Under the pieces are notes generated by a model. That model had not been told where the DNA came from. It worked only from the letters and a program-made list of their open reading frames with translations, and searched no databases. Positions 37,685 through 46,936 of a DNA stretch of 64,000 nucleotides are shown here, in pieces (positions within the stretch are counted from its first letter, which is position 1; every line of letters begins with the position of its first letter). The DNA comes from Gemmatimonas phototrophica (lineage in GTDB: Bacteria > Gemmatimonadota > Gemmatimonadetes > Gemmatimonadales > Gemmatimonadaceae). The DNA is taken from the NCBI RefSeq assembly GCF_000695095.2, contig NZ_CP011454.1, positions 1,922,001 through 1,986,000 of the forward strand, given 5' to 3'. Both the position numbers and the translations under genes were made by a program.

Positions 37685-38911
37685 GTGCCGAACCTTCGTG
37701 CCGTGTTTCGTCTCGTGAAGCATCCGTTGCTCAGCCTGCTCGTCCTCGCCGCTACACTCATGACTGCTGCGGTGGCTGGCGCGCAGACCACCAGTCGTAC
37801 GGTTGAAGGCCGCGTCCGACGCCCCGTGCGCGAGGGGGCCGACTCCACGGGCATGGGCCCCACCCGCGACGTGTGGGTCACCCTGCATCGGGTTGGCAAG
37901 GACACGGCGGGGCCGGTCGATTCGGTACGCAGCGACGCGAACGGTCGGTACCGCTTCACCTACACCCCGTTCGGCAATGCCGACGCGGTCTATTTCGCGT
38001 CAACCACCTACGGCGGCATTGCCTATTTCACGGCGCCGCTCAAGACCGCCAAGGCCACTGGCGACGAAACCGAAATCACCGTCTTCGATACCACGTCGCG
38101 CACGTTCCCCCTGTCCGTAAAGGGGCGACACCTCATTGTCAGCAAAGCCGACAGTTCCGACAAGCGCACGGTGGTGGAGGTCTTCGAGCTCTCCAACGAC
38201 AGCCTCGCCACGCTGATCGCGGCGGAAGTACCGAACGCCGCGCCCACCTGGAGTGTGGGAATTCCCGCCGCTGCCGTCGATGTGCGGGCCAACGAAGGCG
38301 AAATCTCCCCCGATGCATTTGCGGCACAGAACGGCCGGGTCTCGGTGTTCGCACCGATCGCGCCCGGCGTCAAGCAAGTGGCCTTTTCGTACAAACTACC
38401 CAGCAGCAGCTTCCCACTGCGCGTGCGGTCGGAAGCGGGCGCCGTGGTCTTTGAAGTGCTGCTCGAAGAGGCGCAGGGCACCGTGAAAGGGCAGGGCTTC
38501 ACCTCAGTCGATGCGGTCGCACTTGAAGGGCGCAACTTCCGTCGGTTCCTGTCGCAGGACGTCAAGCCGGACGCCGACGCGGTTATCGAATTGCCGTCCA
38601 GCGGGACTCCCGGACGCAATCTCTACATTGCCGGCTTGTTGGTCGCGGTAGGGTTTCTCATGATGCTGGCACTGACGCGCAGCATGCAACGCGCGGCCAG
38701 CAAGCGCGGCCAGGTGGTGCCCACGCTGCGGCCGCAGGAGCCGGATACGCCACTCGGAGATCGGCTCGCGCAGGAGATTGCGGCCCTCGATGCCGTCTAT
38801 GCCCGACAGGATAATCCGTCGGCGGCGGTTACCGCCGCGTATCAAGCACGACGCGCGGAGCTCAAGGCAGCGCTAACGCAAGCGCTTGCTGAAGCCGGGT
38901 CCGGACGGTAG
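37685..38911 (+). CDS. Exported, C-terminally membrane-anchored protein with carboxypeptidase-regulatory-like domain
   Basis: The 408-residue protein has a signal peptide ending near AGAQ (residue 34). A beta-sandwich follows (VEGRVRRP, DVWVTLHRVG, SDANGRYRFTY) like carboxypeptidase-regulatory or transthyretin-type folds. A middle periplasmic region comes next, then one membrane helix at about 312-332 (LYIAGLLVAVGFLMMLAL). The charged cytoplasmic tail, ending LKAALTQALAEAG, recalls the tails of some cytochrome-maturation proteins. Function is unknown. The cobalamin riboswitch begins just past its stop, and that riboswitch's promoter lies within its last codons. Confidence 0.68.
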   Translation: MPNLRAVFRLVKHPLLSLLVLAATLMTAAVAGAQTTSRTVEGRVRRPVREGADSTGMGPTRDVWVTLHRVGKDTAGPVDSVRSDANGRYRFTYTPFGNADAVYFASTTYGGIAYFTAPLKTAKATGDETEITVFDTTSRTFPLSVKGRHLIVSKADSSDKRTVVEVFELSNDSLATLIAAEVPNAAPTWSVGIPAAAVDVRANEGEISPDAFAAQNGRVSVFAPIAPGVKQVAFSYKLPSSSFPLRVRSEAGAVVFEVLLEEAQGTVKGQGFTSVDAVALEGRNFRRFLSQDVKPDADAVIELPSSGTPGRNLYIAGLLVAVGFLMMLALTRSMQRAASKRGQVVPTLRPQEPDTPLGDRLAQEIAALDAVYARQDNPSAAVTAAYQARRAELKAALTQALAEAGSGR

Positions 38912-38914
38912 GTT
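38886..38914 (+). promoter_or_regulatory. Sigma-70-type promoter of the B12 uptake operon
   Basis: TTGCTG at 38886-38891, a 17-bp spacer and TAGGTT at 38909-38914 predict a start near 38921, exactly where the structured riboswitch leader begins. It overlaps the final codons of the preceding gene. Confidence 0.45.
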
Positions 38915-38920
38915 CTAATC

Positions 38921-39112
38921 GTCGCACACAGGGTGCGACGGACAACTGATTTCGAGCACGGGACACGGAAACCGGTGAAAAGCCGGTGCGGCCCCGCCAC
39001 TGTAACGGGTAACTCTGCGGTCCTCACGGACTGCACAGCAGCGTCACTCAGTTCACCACTGATCGCAAGATTGGGAAGGTGAGTGACGTCGCCCGGAGCC
39101 AGGAGACGACCC
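38921..39112 (+). promoter_or_regulatory. Cobalamin riboswitch
   Basis: The leader has the core elements of the AdoCbl aptamer in order. First is a GAAACCGGTGAAAAGCCGG stem, then GCGGCCCCGCCACTGTAACGGG (38989-39008), a variable arm, and the conserved B12 box GCCAGGAGAC at 39098-39107. A short outer hairpin GTCGCAC/GTGCGAC (38921-38939) opens it. Such aptamers lower expression when cobalamin is plentiful. It precedes btuF-btuC-btuD-btuB-lipoprotein, which fits exactly. Whether it acts on transcription or translation is not clear from the sequence. Confidence 0.96.
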
Positions 39113-39231
39113 GCGCTCTCTCTTTGACGAAGACCCTCGAGGGGGGGCTCGTGCAAACGTGACTGCGCGGTCGTGTCATTACCGTCGTCATGGGTGCTCG
39201 GGCGTCTTCTCGTGGGAGAGGATGCCCGTTC

Positions 39232-40188
39232 GTGTTTCCTCACCCACGATTGGTACGCAGGGTGCGTGCGATCCTGCTGCCGGTATTCGGCAGCGTGCTG
39301 GTCGCGTGCTCCGGCGATCGTGCCGCGTCGTCCGCCTCACCGGCGGGCGCGTCTGTGGCTGCGCCATCCGTTACCGATGACTTTGGCGCACCACTCCCCA
39401 CCGATGCGCAGTTCGCCGAGCGCGTCGTATCGCTCAATCCCGCGGCCACCGAGGCAATCTTTGCCATTGGAGCCGAGGCGCGGCTCGTGGGACGTTCCCG
39501 ATGGGATAAGTATCCGGCTCAGGTGGAGCGCATCCCCGCGCTCGGTGATGGGATTCGCCCGGCGGTCGAAGCAATTCTCGCCGCCCGCCCTACGCTGGTC
39601 ATTCTGTATGCCACCGCCGAGAACCGCGCGGCGGCTGACGCGCTGACCCGCGCTGGCATACGAACGATCGCCCTGCGCGTCGACCGCATCGCGCAGTTCC
39701 ACGCACAGTTGCGTGCGTTGGGGGTGGCGCTGGGCGCAACGGCACGCGCGGCTGCCGTCAGCGATTCGGTGCAGCGCACCCTAAATCGAGTGCGAACACT
39801 CACAGCACGCGTGACCGATCGCCCCACCGTCGTGTGGCCCGTCTGGAATACCCCGCCCATGGTCATTGGCGGGGGCAGCTACATGGATGAACTGCTGGAG
39901 ATCGCCGGGGCTCGCAATGTGTTCCATGAGCTCGCGCAGCCTTCACCATCCGTGAGCATGGAAGAGGTCATGGCCCGCAATCCGGCCTACGTGATTGTGA
40001 GCGCCACACAGGCCACTGAGCTGGGGCGCAACGACAGCTGGCGGGCGCTGGCCGCCGTGCGCGAACAGCGGTTCATCACGCACGACCCGGTGGTTACCGG
40101 GCGTCCGTCCGTGGTCCTTGGGATGGCCGCCGTTCAACTCGCCCGGGCATTGCACCCGGCACTCGCGGATTCCTTGCGTGATCGCTGA
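39232..40188 (+). CDS. btuF: Cobalamin ABC transporter substrate-binding lipoprotein
   Basis: This protein of about 318 residues has the lipoprotein signal ILLPVFGSVLVAC (Cys26). Its mature part is of the helical-backbone BtuF/FepB type: RVVSLNPAATEAIFAIGA, DKYPAQVERIPALGDG, EAILAARPTLVI, LLEIAGARNVF. It would deliver B12 to BtuCD. GTG 39232 follows GGAGAGG; an in-frame ATG at 39190 lacks a ribosome-binding site and would lengthen the signal. It overlaps btuC by 11 nt. The B12 assignment rests on the riboswitch and neighbours. Confidence 0.9.
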   Translation: MFPHPRLVRRVRAILLPVFGSVLVACSGDRAASSASPAGASVAAPSVTDDFGAPLPTDAQFAERVVSLNPAATEAIFAIGAEARLVGRSRWDKYPAQVERIPALGDGIRPAVEAILAARPTLVILYATAENRAAADALTRAGIRTIALRVDRIAQFHAQLRALGVALGATARAAAVSDSVQRTLNRVRTLTARVTDRPTVVWPVWNTPPMVIGGGSYMDELLEIAGARNVFHELAQPSPSVSMEEVMARNPAYVIVSATQATELGRNDSWRALAAVREQRFITHDPVVTGRPSVVLGMAAVQLARALHPALADSLRDR

Positions 40189-41194
40189 ATCGGGGGATAC
40201 CTCCCACAGCGAAAACCGTACCGCCTGGCCATGGGTGCTAGGGGGCGTGCTGTTGGTGCTCGTCGCGATGCTCGGCATCGCGCTCGGCGCCATCGCCTTG
40301 CCCGTCGGACAGGTGCTGGATGCCCTCCGGGGCGTTGGGGAGTCATCCACTGTTTCCATCGTGCGCGATTTGCGTCTCCCGCGCGTACTGCTCGCCGCCA
40401 TCGTGGGGGCGGGGCTCGCCATGAGCGGCGGCGCCTTGCAGGGCACGCTCCGCAATCCCTTGGCCGAACCGTATTTGCTGGGGGTGTCTGGCGGCGCCGC
40501 CGTGGGCGCCGTGATGGCCATGGCCTTTGGTGTGGTGGCGCCTGTGCTCATTACGGCCTGCGCCTTCGCGGGCGCTGCTGTAGCCACGCTGGTGGTTACG
40601 GCATTGGCACGCACGGTAGGCGGCAGTGGCGACACGCGATTGTTGCTCATGGCCGGGGTGGTCGTGGGGGCCTTTGCCAATGCGGCCATTCTCGTGGCGC
40701 TTGCCGACGCACCACCGGAACGACTCCGCGGTGCGCTCTGGTGGATGATGGGCAGTGCCGCCGATGCATCGTGGGGCGCCGTCCTGCGCAGCGGTGCGGC
40801 GGTTCTGCTGCTGGGCGGCATTCTGGTGTGGCGCGCGCGCGAACTCGATGTGTTGGCGCTGGGCGCAGAGCCCGCCGCAGCGCTCGGCGTAGACGTGGAT
40901 CGCGCCTCGCAGCGCACATTTCTGGTGGCCAGTTGGCTGGCCGCCGCCACGGTGGCCGCTGCCGGACTGGTTGGTTTTGTCGGGCTGGTGGTACCCAACC
41001 TGGCCCGCGCACTTGGGGCACGACAACACCGCCCCATGATGCTGCTGTCGGCGGTCTACGGCGCCGTGCTGCTGGTGGCGGCCGATCTGCTGGCGCGTAC
41101 GCTGCGCGCACCGGCCGAGTTGCCGCTCGGGGCCGTGACGGCGCTGGTGGGTGTGCCGTTCTTTCTGTCGCGTCTGCGCAAGGTGGCCGCATGA
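40178..41194 (+). CDS. btuC: Cobalamin ABC transporter permease (FecCD/BtuC family)
   Basis: This 338-residue inner-membrane permease has about ten helices. Family landmarks are LRLPRVLLAAIVGAGLAMSGGALQG, NPLAEPYLLGVSGGAA, GALWWMMGS and the cytoplasmic coupling region GLVGFVGLVVPNLAR. As a dimer it would form the B12 path across the membrane with BtuD. GTG 40178 sits inside the btuF end, and the stop overlaps btuD as ATGA. Confidence 0.93.
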   Translation: MIAESGDTSHSENRTAWPWVLGGVLLVLVAMLGIALGAIALPVGQVLDALRGVGESSTVSIVRDLRLPRVLLAAIVGAGLAMSGGALQGTLRNPLAEPYLLGVSGGAAVGAVMAMAFGVVAPVLITACAFAGAAVATLVVTALARTVGGSGDTRLLLMAGVVVGAFANAAILVALADAPPERLRGALWWMMGSAADASWGAVLRSGAAVLLLGGILVWRARELDVLALGAEPAAALGVDVDRASQRTFLVASWLAAATVAAAGLVGFVGLVVPNLARALGARQHRPMMLLSAVYGAVLLVAADLLARTLRAPAELPLGAVTALVGVPFFLSRLRKVAA

Positions 41195-42036
41195 CGGGCG
41201 GCGTCTCACCCCTGTCTGGTTCGCCCAGTCATGCCGGTGCCCCATCGCTCGCGTTCCACGCCGTCACGGTGCGCTATCCGCAGCGTGAGGTTGCCGCGCT
41301 GTCCAATGTGACGCTCCACGCGCAGCCTGGATGTGTCACGGCCGTCGTGGGCCCCAACGGCAGCGGCAAGAGCAGTCTGGTACGCGCGTTGCTGCGCCGC
41401 GTACCGCTGGCTGGCGGTCATATCGAACTGGACGGCGTCAACATCGCGCAGAGCACCGCGCGCGACCTCGCGCAACAGGTGGCCATCGTGCCGCAGCGCG
41501 AAGAACCGGTGATGCCCCTGTCGGTGCGCGAGTTCGTATTGCTGGGGCGTCACCCGCGCCGCAGCGCCTTTGGTGGACCCTCGGCCGACGATCGGGCGCA
41601 CGTCCTCTCCGCGCTCGATCGCGCAGGCATTCTCGACGCCGTGGATCGTCGCACGGACTCGTTGTCGGGGGGCGAGTGGCAACGGGTGCGCATCGCGCGA
41701 GCGCTGGCACAGGACACACGCGTATTGGTACTCGATGAGCCCACCACGTTTCTCGATATCGCGCACGAGATGGCGGTCTTTGAACTGGTAGACACGCTCG
41801 CCCGTGAAGGGCGTACCGTGTTGCTGGTCAGTCATCAGCTCAATCTTGTCGCGCGCTTCGCTGAGCACATCGTGCTGCTCGACAAGGGACAGGTGGCCGC
41901 GGCGGGCACGGTGGATGACGTGATGCGGGGCGATGTCCTGGAAGCCGTGTACGATTGGCCACTGGTTGTCACACGCGATCCGGCCATTGGCGTGCCGGCC
42001 CTGTTGCCCCTGCGCGGCCGGGGGCGGTCTCGGTGA
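41191..42036 (+). CDS. btuD: Cobalamin ABC transporter ATP-binding protein
   Basis: This 281-residue ATPase subunit has Walker A GPNGSGKS (54-61), a Q-loop VPQREEPVMPLSV, the signature LSGGEWQR, Walker B VLVLDEPTTFLD and the H-loop VSHQLNL. It powers the BtuC permease. It is coupled by ATGA upstream and GTGA downstream to the receptor gene. The long open frame reaching back to 40231 is a shadow of btuC. Confidence 0.94.
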   Translation: MTGGVSPLSGSPSHAGAPSLAFHAVTVRYPQREVAALSNVTLHAQPGCVTAVVGPNGSGKSSLVRALLRRVPLAGGHIELDGVNIAQSTARDLAQQVAIVPQREEPVMPLSVREFVLLGRHPRRSAFGGPSADDRAHVLSALDRAGILDAVDRRTDSLSGGEWQRVRIARALAQDTRVLVLDEPTTFLDIAHEMAVFELVDTLAREGRTVLLVSHQLNLVARFAEHIVLLDKGQVAAAGTVDDVMRGDVLEAVYDWPLVVTRDPAIGVPALLPLRGRGRSR

Positions 42037-44102
42037 TCAGCGCCGCGCTCTTCATGCTGCTGCAGGGACCGGCTGCGGACATTGTGCGGGTGTGCGCGCA
42101 GGATGCTCGCACTGGCGAGGCGGTGGTAGGGATCAGTGTGCGCGCCGCCGATGGAGCCACGCACACCGCGGCAGGTGCGTGTACCACGGTGCGGGCGGGC
42201 GTGGGCACGGCACTGATGATCATGCGGGTGGGGTATCTGCCGCGGCCGGTGGTCCTGAGCGGTAACGGCGTGACGGTGTACGTGATGCTGGTCCCCCGTA
42301 CGAGTCGTGGTGTGGGGGATTCCCTCGGGTTTGCGGTGCTGGCCACCCAGCGTGTCACTGCCAACGCGCAGGCTGACGCCAATGGCGCGCGCGTGCACGC
42401 AACGATCAGTGCGCAGCAGGCGCGCGAGCGCGGCGTGGGCAGTATGAACGGCGTGATCGGATTGCTCCCGTACACGTCGCTCCGTTCGGCGCGCGGAGAA
42501 TCGGGATTGAGTTTGCGCGGGGCGCGGCGAGAGCAGGTGGTCATCACGCTCGATGGGTTGCCACTCAACGATCCGGCCACCGGCCTGGCCGATGTCTCCG
42601 ATGTCCCGCTGGTGGCGCTGCAGTCGGCAACGGTATTGCCCGGTGCGGATCCGCTGAGCGCCGGCAGTGGGGCGAGCGGTGGCGTGTTGTCGCTGACCAC
42701 AGGCGCCCAGCGCACCGTCAGCGTGCGCAGCGGGGCCTTTGGGCAGCGGGTCGCCGAAGGCGCCTGGGCGGGAGTGGTGCAACAGACACGCTGGCACGGG
42801 GCACTCTCCCATCGAACGGCGCGCAATGACTTTGCATTCGTAAACGCGGCGGGTGTGCAACCGGTAACGGAAACGCGCATCAACAACGACGAGCGGCGCA
42901 CGGTCTTCACCGGCGGGTTGGTTAGTGCGCGTACTCAGTGGAACCTGCTGTTCTCCACTGGTGAGCGGGGCATGGTGGGCCCCGCCAATGTGCGCGCATA
43001 CGACAGTGACCGGTCACTCACCACGCGGCTCATGGTGCGAGGGCAGACGGCTGTTGGGAACAGCATGCTCTCCACGGGCGCACGGGCGTTCATGCTGCGC
43101 TACCGTGATCCCGCCAGTCCAACGCGTGATTCACGCGCGACGGCGTGGGCCAGTGATGCCGAGTGGCGTGGAAACGTCGCCGGGGGATCCTGGCGGGTGG
43201 GTGGTGGTGCGGATGGACTGACCGCCACGGGCAACGTGCAGCAGCAGCGGGCGCGCGGATTTGCCGCGTGGGGATGGCAACGCCCTGGTGCCGCAGCACA
43301 GCGTGTGGACGCTGATGCTGGAGTACGGGTGGACGTGGTGGAACGCAGTGGCGTGCTCCCCACGGCGTCCGTCGGCAGCAGCGTCAGGCTGTCTGGTACA
43401 CGTAGTGGTTCGGTCGTTCGGCTGGTGTCCCGCGTGGCGCAGGCCGTTCGTGTTCCAACGCTGTACGACTTGTATTTCTCCTCGCCGCAGCGACTGGATG
43501 TGCAGGCGCTGTCGCCTGAGCGTGTCCTGCTGGATGCCAGCACGGGGGTACAGGGCGTCTGGCAAACGCCACGGTGGCGCGCCACGGGCGAACTGCAGGC
43601 GGTTGCGCGCGACACGCGCGACGCCATTGTCTGGTTCCCCGGCAACTTTGGCTGGAGTCCGGCCAATGTCGGGCGCGAGCGGCTGCGCGGCACAGAGGCG
43701 CGTGTTGAACTCAACACACTCGCCCTGTCGCTGGGGGTGTGGCACACCTGGTATCAGCCCACGCTGCGTAGCGGTGGGCTCACCATCCCCACGCCGTACG
43801 TCCCGCTGCACAGCGTGGGCGGGCAAGGGCTCTGGCAGCATGGGGCTCACGCGCTCAGTGCCGTAATTCGCTTTCAGGGGCGACGGCCGTTCACGGCCGG
43901 TCCTCGAAATCCGCTCTTTGAACTGCCGGCGGTGACGCTGCTCGATGTGGCCATCACCCGCCGTCATCTGTTCACGCACCTCGATGCCCTGTTCTCGGCA
44001 GGGCTCGACAATGCCACCAACGTGCGGTGGCAGTCAGTGCGTGGCTTCCCAATGCCCGGGCGCGGCTGGTCCGCCTCGCTCACGTTGCAGCCGCGGCCGT
44101 AA
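42033..44102 (+). CDS. btuB: TonB-dependent outer-membrane receptor, presumed for cobalamin
   Basis: The 689-residue protein has a signal peptide (ISAALFMLLQGPAA), a short carboxypeptidase-regulatory-like domain (CAQDARTGEAVVGISV) and a plug with GLSLRGARREQVVITLDGLPLNDP and GSGASGGVLSLTTG. A beta-barrel follows, ending in the receptor-typical GFPMPGRGWSASLTL. TonB receptors import scarce ligands across the outer membrane; riboswitch control and coupling to btuFCD make B12 the likely ligand. GTG 42033 overlaps the btuD stop. No TonB gene is present in the window. Confidence 0.88.
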   Translation: MISAALFMLLQGPAADIVRVCAQDARTGEAVVGISVRAADGATHTAAGACTTVRAGVGTALMIMRVGYLPRPVVLSGNGVTVYVMLVPRTSRGVGDSLGFAVLATQRVTANAQADANGARVHATISAQQARERGVGSMNGVIGLLPYTSLRSARGESGLSLRGARREQVVITLDGLPLNDPATGLADVSDVPLVALQSATVLPGADPLSAGSGASGGVLSLTTGAQRTVSVRSGAFGQRVAEGAWAGVVQQTRWHGALSHRTARNDFAFVNAAGVQPVTETRINNDERRTVFTGGLVSARTQWNLLFSTGERGMVGPANVRAYDSDRSLTTRLMVRGQTAVGNSMLSTGARAFMLRYRDPASPTRDSRATAWASDAEWRGNVAGGSWRVGGGADGLTATGNVQQQRARGFAAWGWQRPGAAAQRVDADAGVRVDVVERSGVLPTASVGSSVRLSGTRSGSVVRLVSRVAQAVRVPTLYDLYFSSPQRLDVQALSPERVLLDASTGVQGVWQTPRWRATGELQAVARDTRDAIVWFPGNFGWSPANVGRERLRGTEARVELNTLALSLGVWHTWYQPTLRSGGLTIPTPYVPLHSVGGQGLWQHGAHALSAVIRFQGRRPFTAGPRNPLFELPAVTLLDVAITRRHLFTHLDALFSAGLDNATNVRWQSVRGFPMPGRGWSASLTLQPRP

Positions 44103-44189
44103 CCCGCGTCGGCACTTCGGGCGCATGGTTACGCATGCGCACGAGGGCATCTGCAGGACCGTTGTCTCACTCCCCACATCGGCCTTTCG

Positions 44190-45350
44190 ATGATGAAGCA
44201 AGGTTTCTCTCTGTCTATTTCACGTCGTACAATCACACTGGTTGGCCTCGTGCTGACCACCGCTCTTGTCGGCGCGTGCGGTAGCGACAATCCGACCACC
44301 ACAACGCCGCAGCCTCCGCGCGGAATTCTGGTGCTCGATGGATTCATTCAGCCCGGCCTGACTTTTCTTGGCGATACGGGAACCGCCTCCACCAAGCTGG
44401 CGCTGGGCCCCTCCACCGAATTTGATGCCGGCGGCTTTACGCTGGAACGCGATACGGTGCTGGCCGTTTCAAGCCGCGGGGCCGGTGACCTGCTGTACAT
44501 CACTGATGTCCGTGCATCCACGTTTCGTCGCCTGCAGCTCCCGCCCCGCAGTAATCCGTCGCGCGCGCGATTGTTTCGTGGCAGCAATGGTCAGTCGCTC
44601 ATTGCTGCCGCACTCCGCGATTCAAGCGCCATTGCGCTGGTCGCGGTGACCGGTGCCGGCACGCCGGCCATTACCCGTATTCCCAATGCGGGGCTCTGTC
44701 CCACCGACATGTTTCAGTACGACAACGCCACCTGGGTGGTGGATGCCAATGCCAACTGCAAGGCCAACTATGCGGTGCAGGGCGACGTGCGTCTCATTCG
44801 CATCCCCAATACGGGCACGACGCGCGACACGATCAACGTGACTGGAATGCGCGGCTCCGGAGCCTCGGCGTTGGTCATCGGCGACGTGGCGTATCTCAGT
44901 GCGGGCGGCGACGCGAGCTTTGCGAGCTTCCCGTACACACTACTGGCCACCGGTTCCGTGGCCCGGATTGACCTGCGTAACCGGCGCGTGCAGCTCACAC
45001 GACAGATGCCCGCCGGCAGCTACGGGGCCGGCACCAAGCTCGGCCTCGATGGCTTCCTGTATGTCTCGCTGTATGAGAATCTCAGCGCCTTTGCTGGACG
45101 CATTCTGAAGGTGCGCGCGGACGATCTCTCCTTCGTCACCAACGGCGCCACGCCATTCCTTGATCTCAAGTCGGCCGCTGGTGCCGCGGTAAACTGCGGC
45201 AGCGGGCAGGCTGATGCCTTTGGCCGCCTCCATTGCATTCAGAACGGGACCGGATCCGTGACCTCGCTTGTCGTCTTCTCCCCCGCGTTCCAGGAAGTCC
45301 GTCGCGTGCTGGCCGGCCAGGGCGGTGTGGATATGGCGCTGCGGCCGTAA
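44190..45350 (+). CDS. Lipoprotein, possible beta-propeller, in the B12 operon (BtuG-like role suggested)
   Basis: This 386-residue predicted lipoprotein has a signal ending TALVGAC (Cys30) followed by a serine/threonine/proline linker. The mature chain shows repeated strand groups with blade-like spacing (DTVLAVSSRGAGDLLYITD, SLIAAALRDSSAIALVAVT, DVAYLSAGGDASF, GFLYVSLYENLSAF). This suggests a beta-propeller of the YncE kind. It follows btuB by 87 bp with no clear terminator, so riboswitch control is likely. In Bacteroides, BtuG is a propeller lipoprotein that captures B12 for BtuB; an equivalent role here is inference. Confidence 0.72.
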   Translation: MMKQGFSLSISRRTITLVGLVLTTALVGACGSDNPTTTTPQPPRGILVLDGFIQPGLTFLGDTGTASTKLALGPSTEFDAGGFTLERDTVLAVSSRGAGDLLYITDVRASTFRRLQLPPRSNPSRARLFRGSNGQSLIAAALRDSSAIALVAVTGAGTPAITRIPNAGLCPTDMFQYDNATWVVDANANCKANYAVQGDVRLIRIPNTGTTRDTINVTGMRGSGASALVIGDVAYLSAGGDASFASFPYTLLATGSVARIDLRNRRVQLTRQMPAGSYGAGTKLGLDGFLYVSLYENLSAFAGRILKVRADDLSFVTNGATPFLDLKSAAGAAVNCGSGQADAFGRLHCIQNGTGSVTSLVVFSPAFQEVRRVLAGQGGVDMALRP

Positions 45351-45379
45351 GGGCAGCCGCCGCGCGTATGCGGAGCCGT

Positions 45380-45411
45380 ACTCCGGGAGGGCCACGATTC
45401 CCTCCCGGAGT
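45380..45411. terminator. 12-bp hairpin closing the B12 operon
   Basis: ACTCCGGGAGGG (45380-45391) and CCCTCCCGGAGT (45400-45411) pair perfectly around an 8-nt loop. It lies 30 bp after the lipoprotein stop and before recO. No T-tract follows, so strength is uncertain. Confidence 0.6.
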
Positions 45412-45444
45412 GCAAAACGGCCGTGGTTTCCGCCATCGTTCGCC

Positions 45445-46194
45445 ATGCCTTTGCTCCAGACCGACGCCGTCGTGCTGCACGTCGCCGACTACCTCGAGTC
45501 CAGCCGCATCCTGCGGCTGGCCACTCGCGATGCCGGGGTGCTCTCCGTCGTCGCGCGGGGGGCCCGGTCGTCCAAGAAGCGCTTTGGCAGCGCCGTCGAC
45601 CTGTTTGCGGAAGGGCAGGCGCAGCTGCAGCTCAAGCAGGGGCGCGACCTCCACGCCCTCAACAGCTTCGATGTCACACGTGCCCGACCAGCCCTCGCGC
45701 TCGACCTCGGGCGCTTCACCGCGGCGAGCACCATCGCGGAGTGCGTGTTGCGGCTGGTGCACGACGAGTCAGCGCCGTCGGTCTATCTGGCGCTTGTTGA
45801 CAGCTTCGATCGGCTCGCCACGGCCAAACCGCAGAATACGGCCAGCGTGACCTTGGGCGCCCTCTGGCAACTGCTGGGGGAAGTCGGGTACCGCCCCACG
45901 ATCGATAGCTGTGTCGAATGCCATGAGCCCATCGATCCGGCCAGCGAGGCACGCTTTCATCCTCTGGCCGGCGGCACCTGCTGCGTCCACTGCGCCCGCC
46001 GGATCCCTGGTGGCCGACTGCTCCCCCCGGAGGCCCGCGATACCCTGCGCCAGTGGCTCGACGGCGGATTGCCCCCCCTCGCGGATCCTGCCATTCGCGC
46101 CCACCAGCGTCTGCTCCGCGAGTTCCTGCACCAGCACCTCCCGGACAATCGCCCGCTCAAGGCATTTCAGCTGTGGGAACAGGGGGGATGGTAG
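45445..46194 (+). CDS. recO: DNA repair protein RecO
   Basis: This 249-residue protein has the RecO OB-fold start (LLQTDAVVLHVADYLESSRILRLATRDAGVLSVVARGAR), a helical middle, and a four-cysteine zinc motif C-V-E-C...C-V-H-C in the C-terminal domain. RecO with RecR loads RecA on SSB-coated gaps. The frame is open upstream to 45268, but that part lies within the preceding gene; ATG 45445 gives the typical N-terminus. Confidence 0.93.
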   Translation: MPLLQTDAVVLHVADYLESSRILRLATRDAGVLSVVARGARSSKKRFGSAVDLFAEGQAQLQLKQGRDLHALNSFDVTRARPALALDLGRFTAASTIAECVLRLVHDESAPSVYLALVDSFDRLATAKPQNTASVTLGALWQLLGEVGYRPTIDSCVECHEPIDPASEARFHPLAGGTCCVHCARRIPGGRLLPPEARDTLRQWLDGGLPPLADPAIRAHQRLLREFLHQHLPDNRPLKAFQLWEQGGW

Positions 46195-46313
46195 TTTTTA
46201 GCTCACGCTACACGTGAAAGACAATGCCGTAAGTGAATGTTTCACAAATGAATACGTCGATTTTTACGGCCTTTAAGCCGTTTTGGACCCCTTCCGGAGG
46301 CACGGAATGTTGC

Positions 46314-46341
46314 TTGACGGCCGGGGTCACGCGTCTATAGC
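46314..46341 (+). promoter_or_regulatory. Sigma-70-type promoter for the small secreted protein
   Basis: TTGACG at 46314-46319, a 16-bp spacer and TATAGC at 46336-46341 give a start near 46348 and a leader of about 85 nt. The surrounding 46195-46310 stretch is markedly A/T-rich for this genome. It also contains a weak hairpin ACGGC/GCCGT (46266-46281) followed by TTTT that could stop recO transcripts. Confidence 0.55.
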
Positions 46342-46432
46342 TTCACAATGGATCCAACACCGTGGATCCGCTCTTCTCACCCTGTTACGGAGACGTCGAC
46401 TCAGAACCTGATTCGTCAGTCGGAGAAGCACC

Positions 46433-46888
46433 ATGAAACGTTCGTGGGGAGCACTGGGTCTGGTGCTCGCTCTCAGCGTGTTCATGCCACGAGTCGCGGA
46501 GGCCCAAACGTCGCAAGACGGGAAGGAACGCCGCAATGGAGCAACGCTCGGACAGAACTATCCGAATCCGTTCAATCCTGAGACTCGCATTCCGTTTAGT
46601 GTGGGTGATTCACCCACCTGTTCGCAGCCTGGTAAGCAGTACCGTGTCAGCCTGAAGATTTACAACGTCCTTTCGGACGTGGTGGCAACGCCGGTATTGC
46701 AGGGTGGAACAAGCGGAGTGGCCGGTGGTCAACCGCTGGAAAAAATAGCCGTTCCGTGTGGTGACTACGTCGCCTATTGGGATGGTAAGGTCCAAGCAAC
46801 CGGACGGGAGGCCGCCTCAGGCGTGTACCTGTATCGCCTCGAGGTGGATGGCGTGCCGCTGGTGAAGAAGATGATCGTGGTGAAGTAA
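46433..46888 (+). CDS. Small secreted protein consisting of a FlgD-like/type IX sorting-type domain
   Basis: The 151-residue precursor has a signal peptide ending AEA-Q (residue 24). Nearly all the rest is one domain with the landmarks [36 protein letters not shown] and [13 protein letters not shown], ending KKMIVVK. That is the pattern of C-terminal sorting domains (Por/T9SS type A, FlgD-like Ig folds) normally found at the end of large exported proteins. Two cysteines (CSQ and PCGD) may form a disulfide. It has its own promoter and a strong terminator, so it is a stand-alone unit. Confidence 0.8.
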   Translation: MKRSWGALGLVLALSVFMPRVAEAQTSQDGKERRNGATLGQNYPNPFNPETRIPFSVGDSPTCSQPGKQYRVSLKIYNVLSDVVATPVLQGGTSGVAGGQPLEKIAVPCGDYVAYWDGKVQATGREAASGVYLYRLEVDGVPLVKKMIVVK

Positions 46889-46936
46889 GCAGTCGCTACA
46901 CGAGCACCACGAGACCCAAGGAATCAACAGTAAAAG

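Noticed and set aside
44121-44140. Hairpin GCGCATG/CATGCGC between btuB and the lipoprotein gene as a terminator
   Set aside because: The 7-bp stem lacks a T-tract and is too weak to claim as a terminator; read-through to the lipoprotein gene is more likely.
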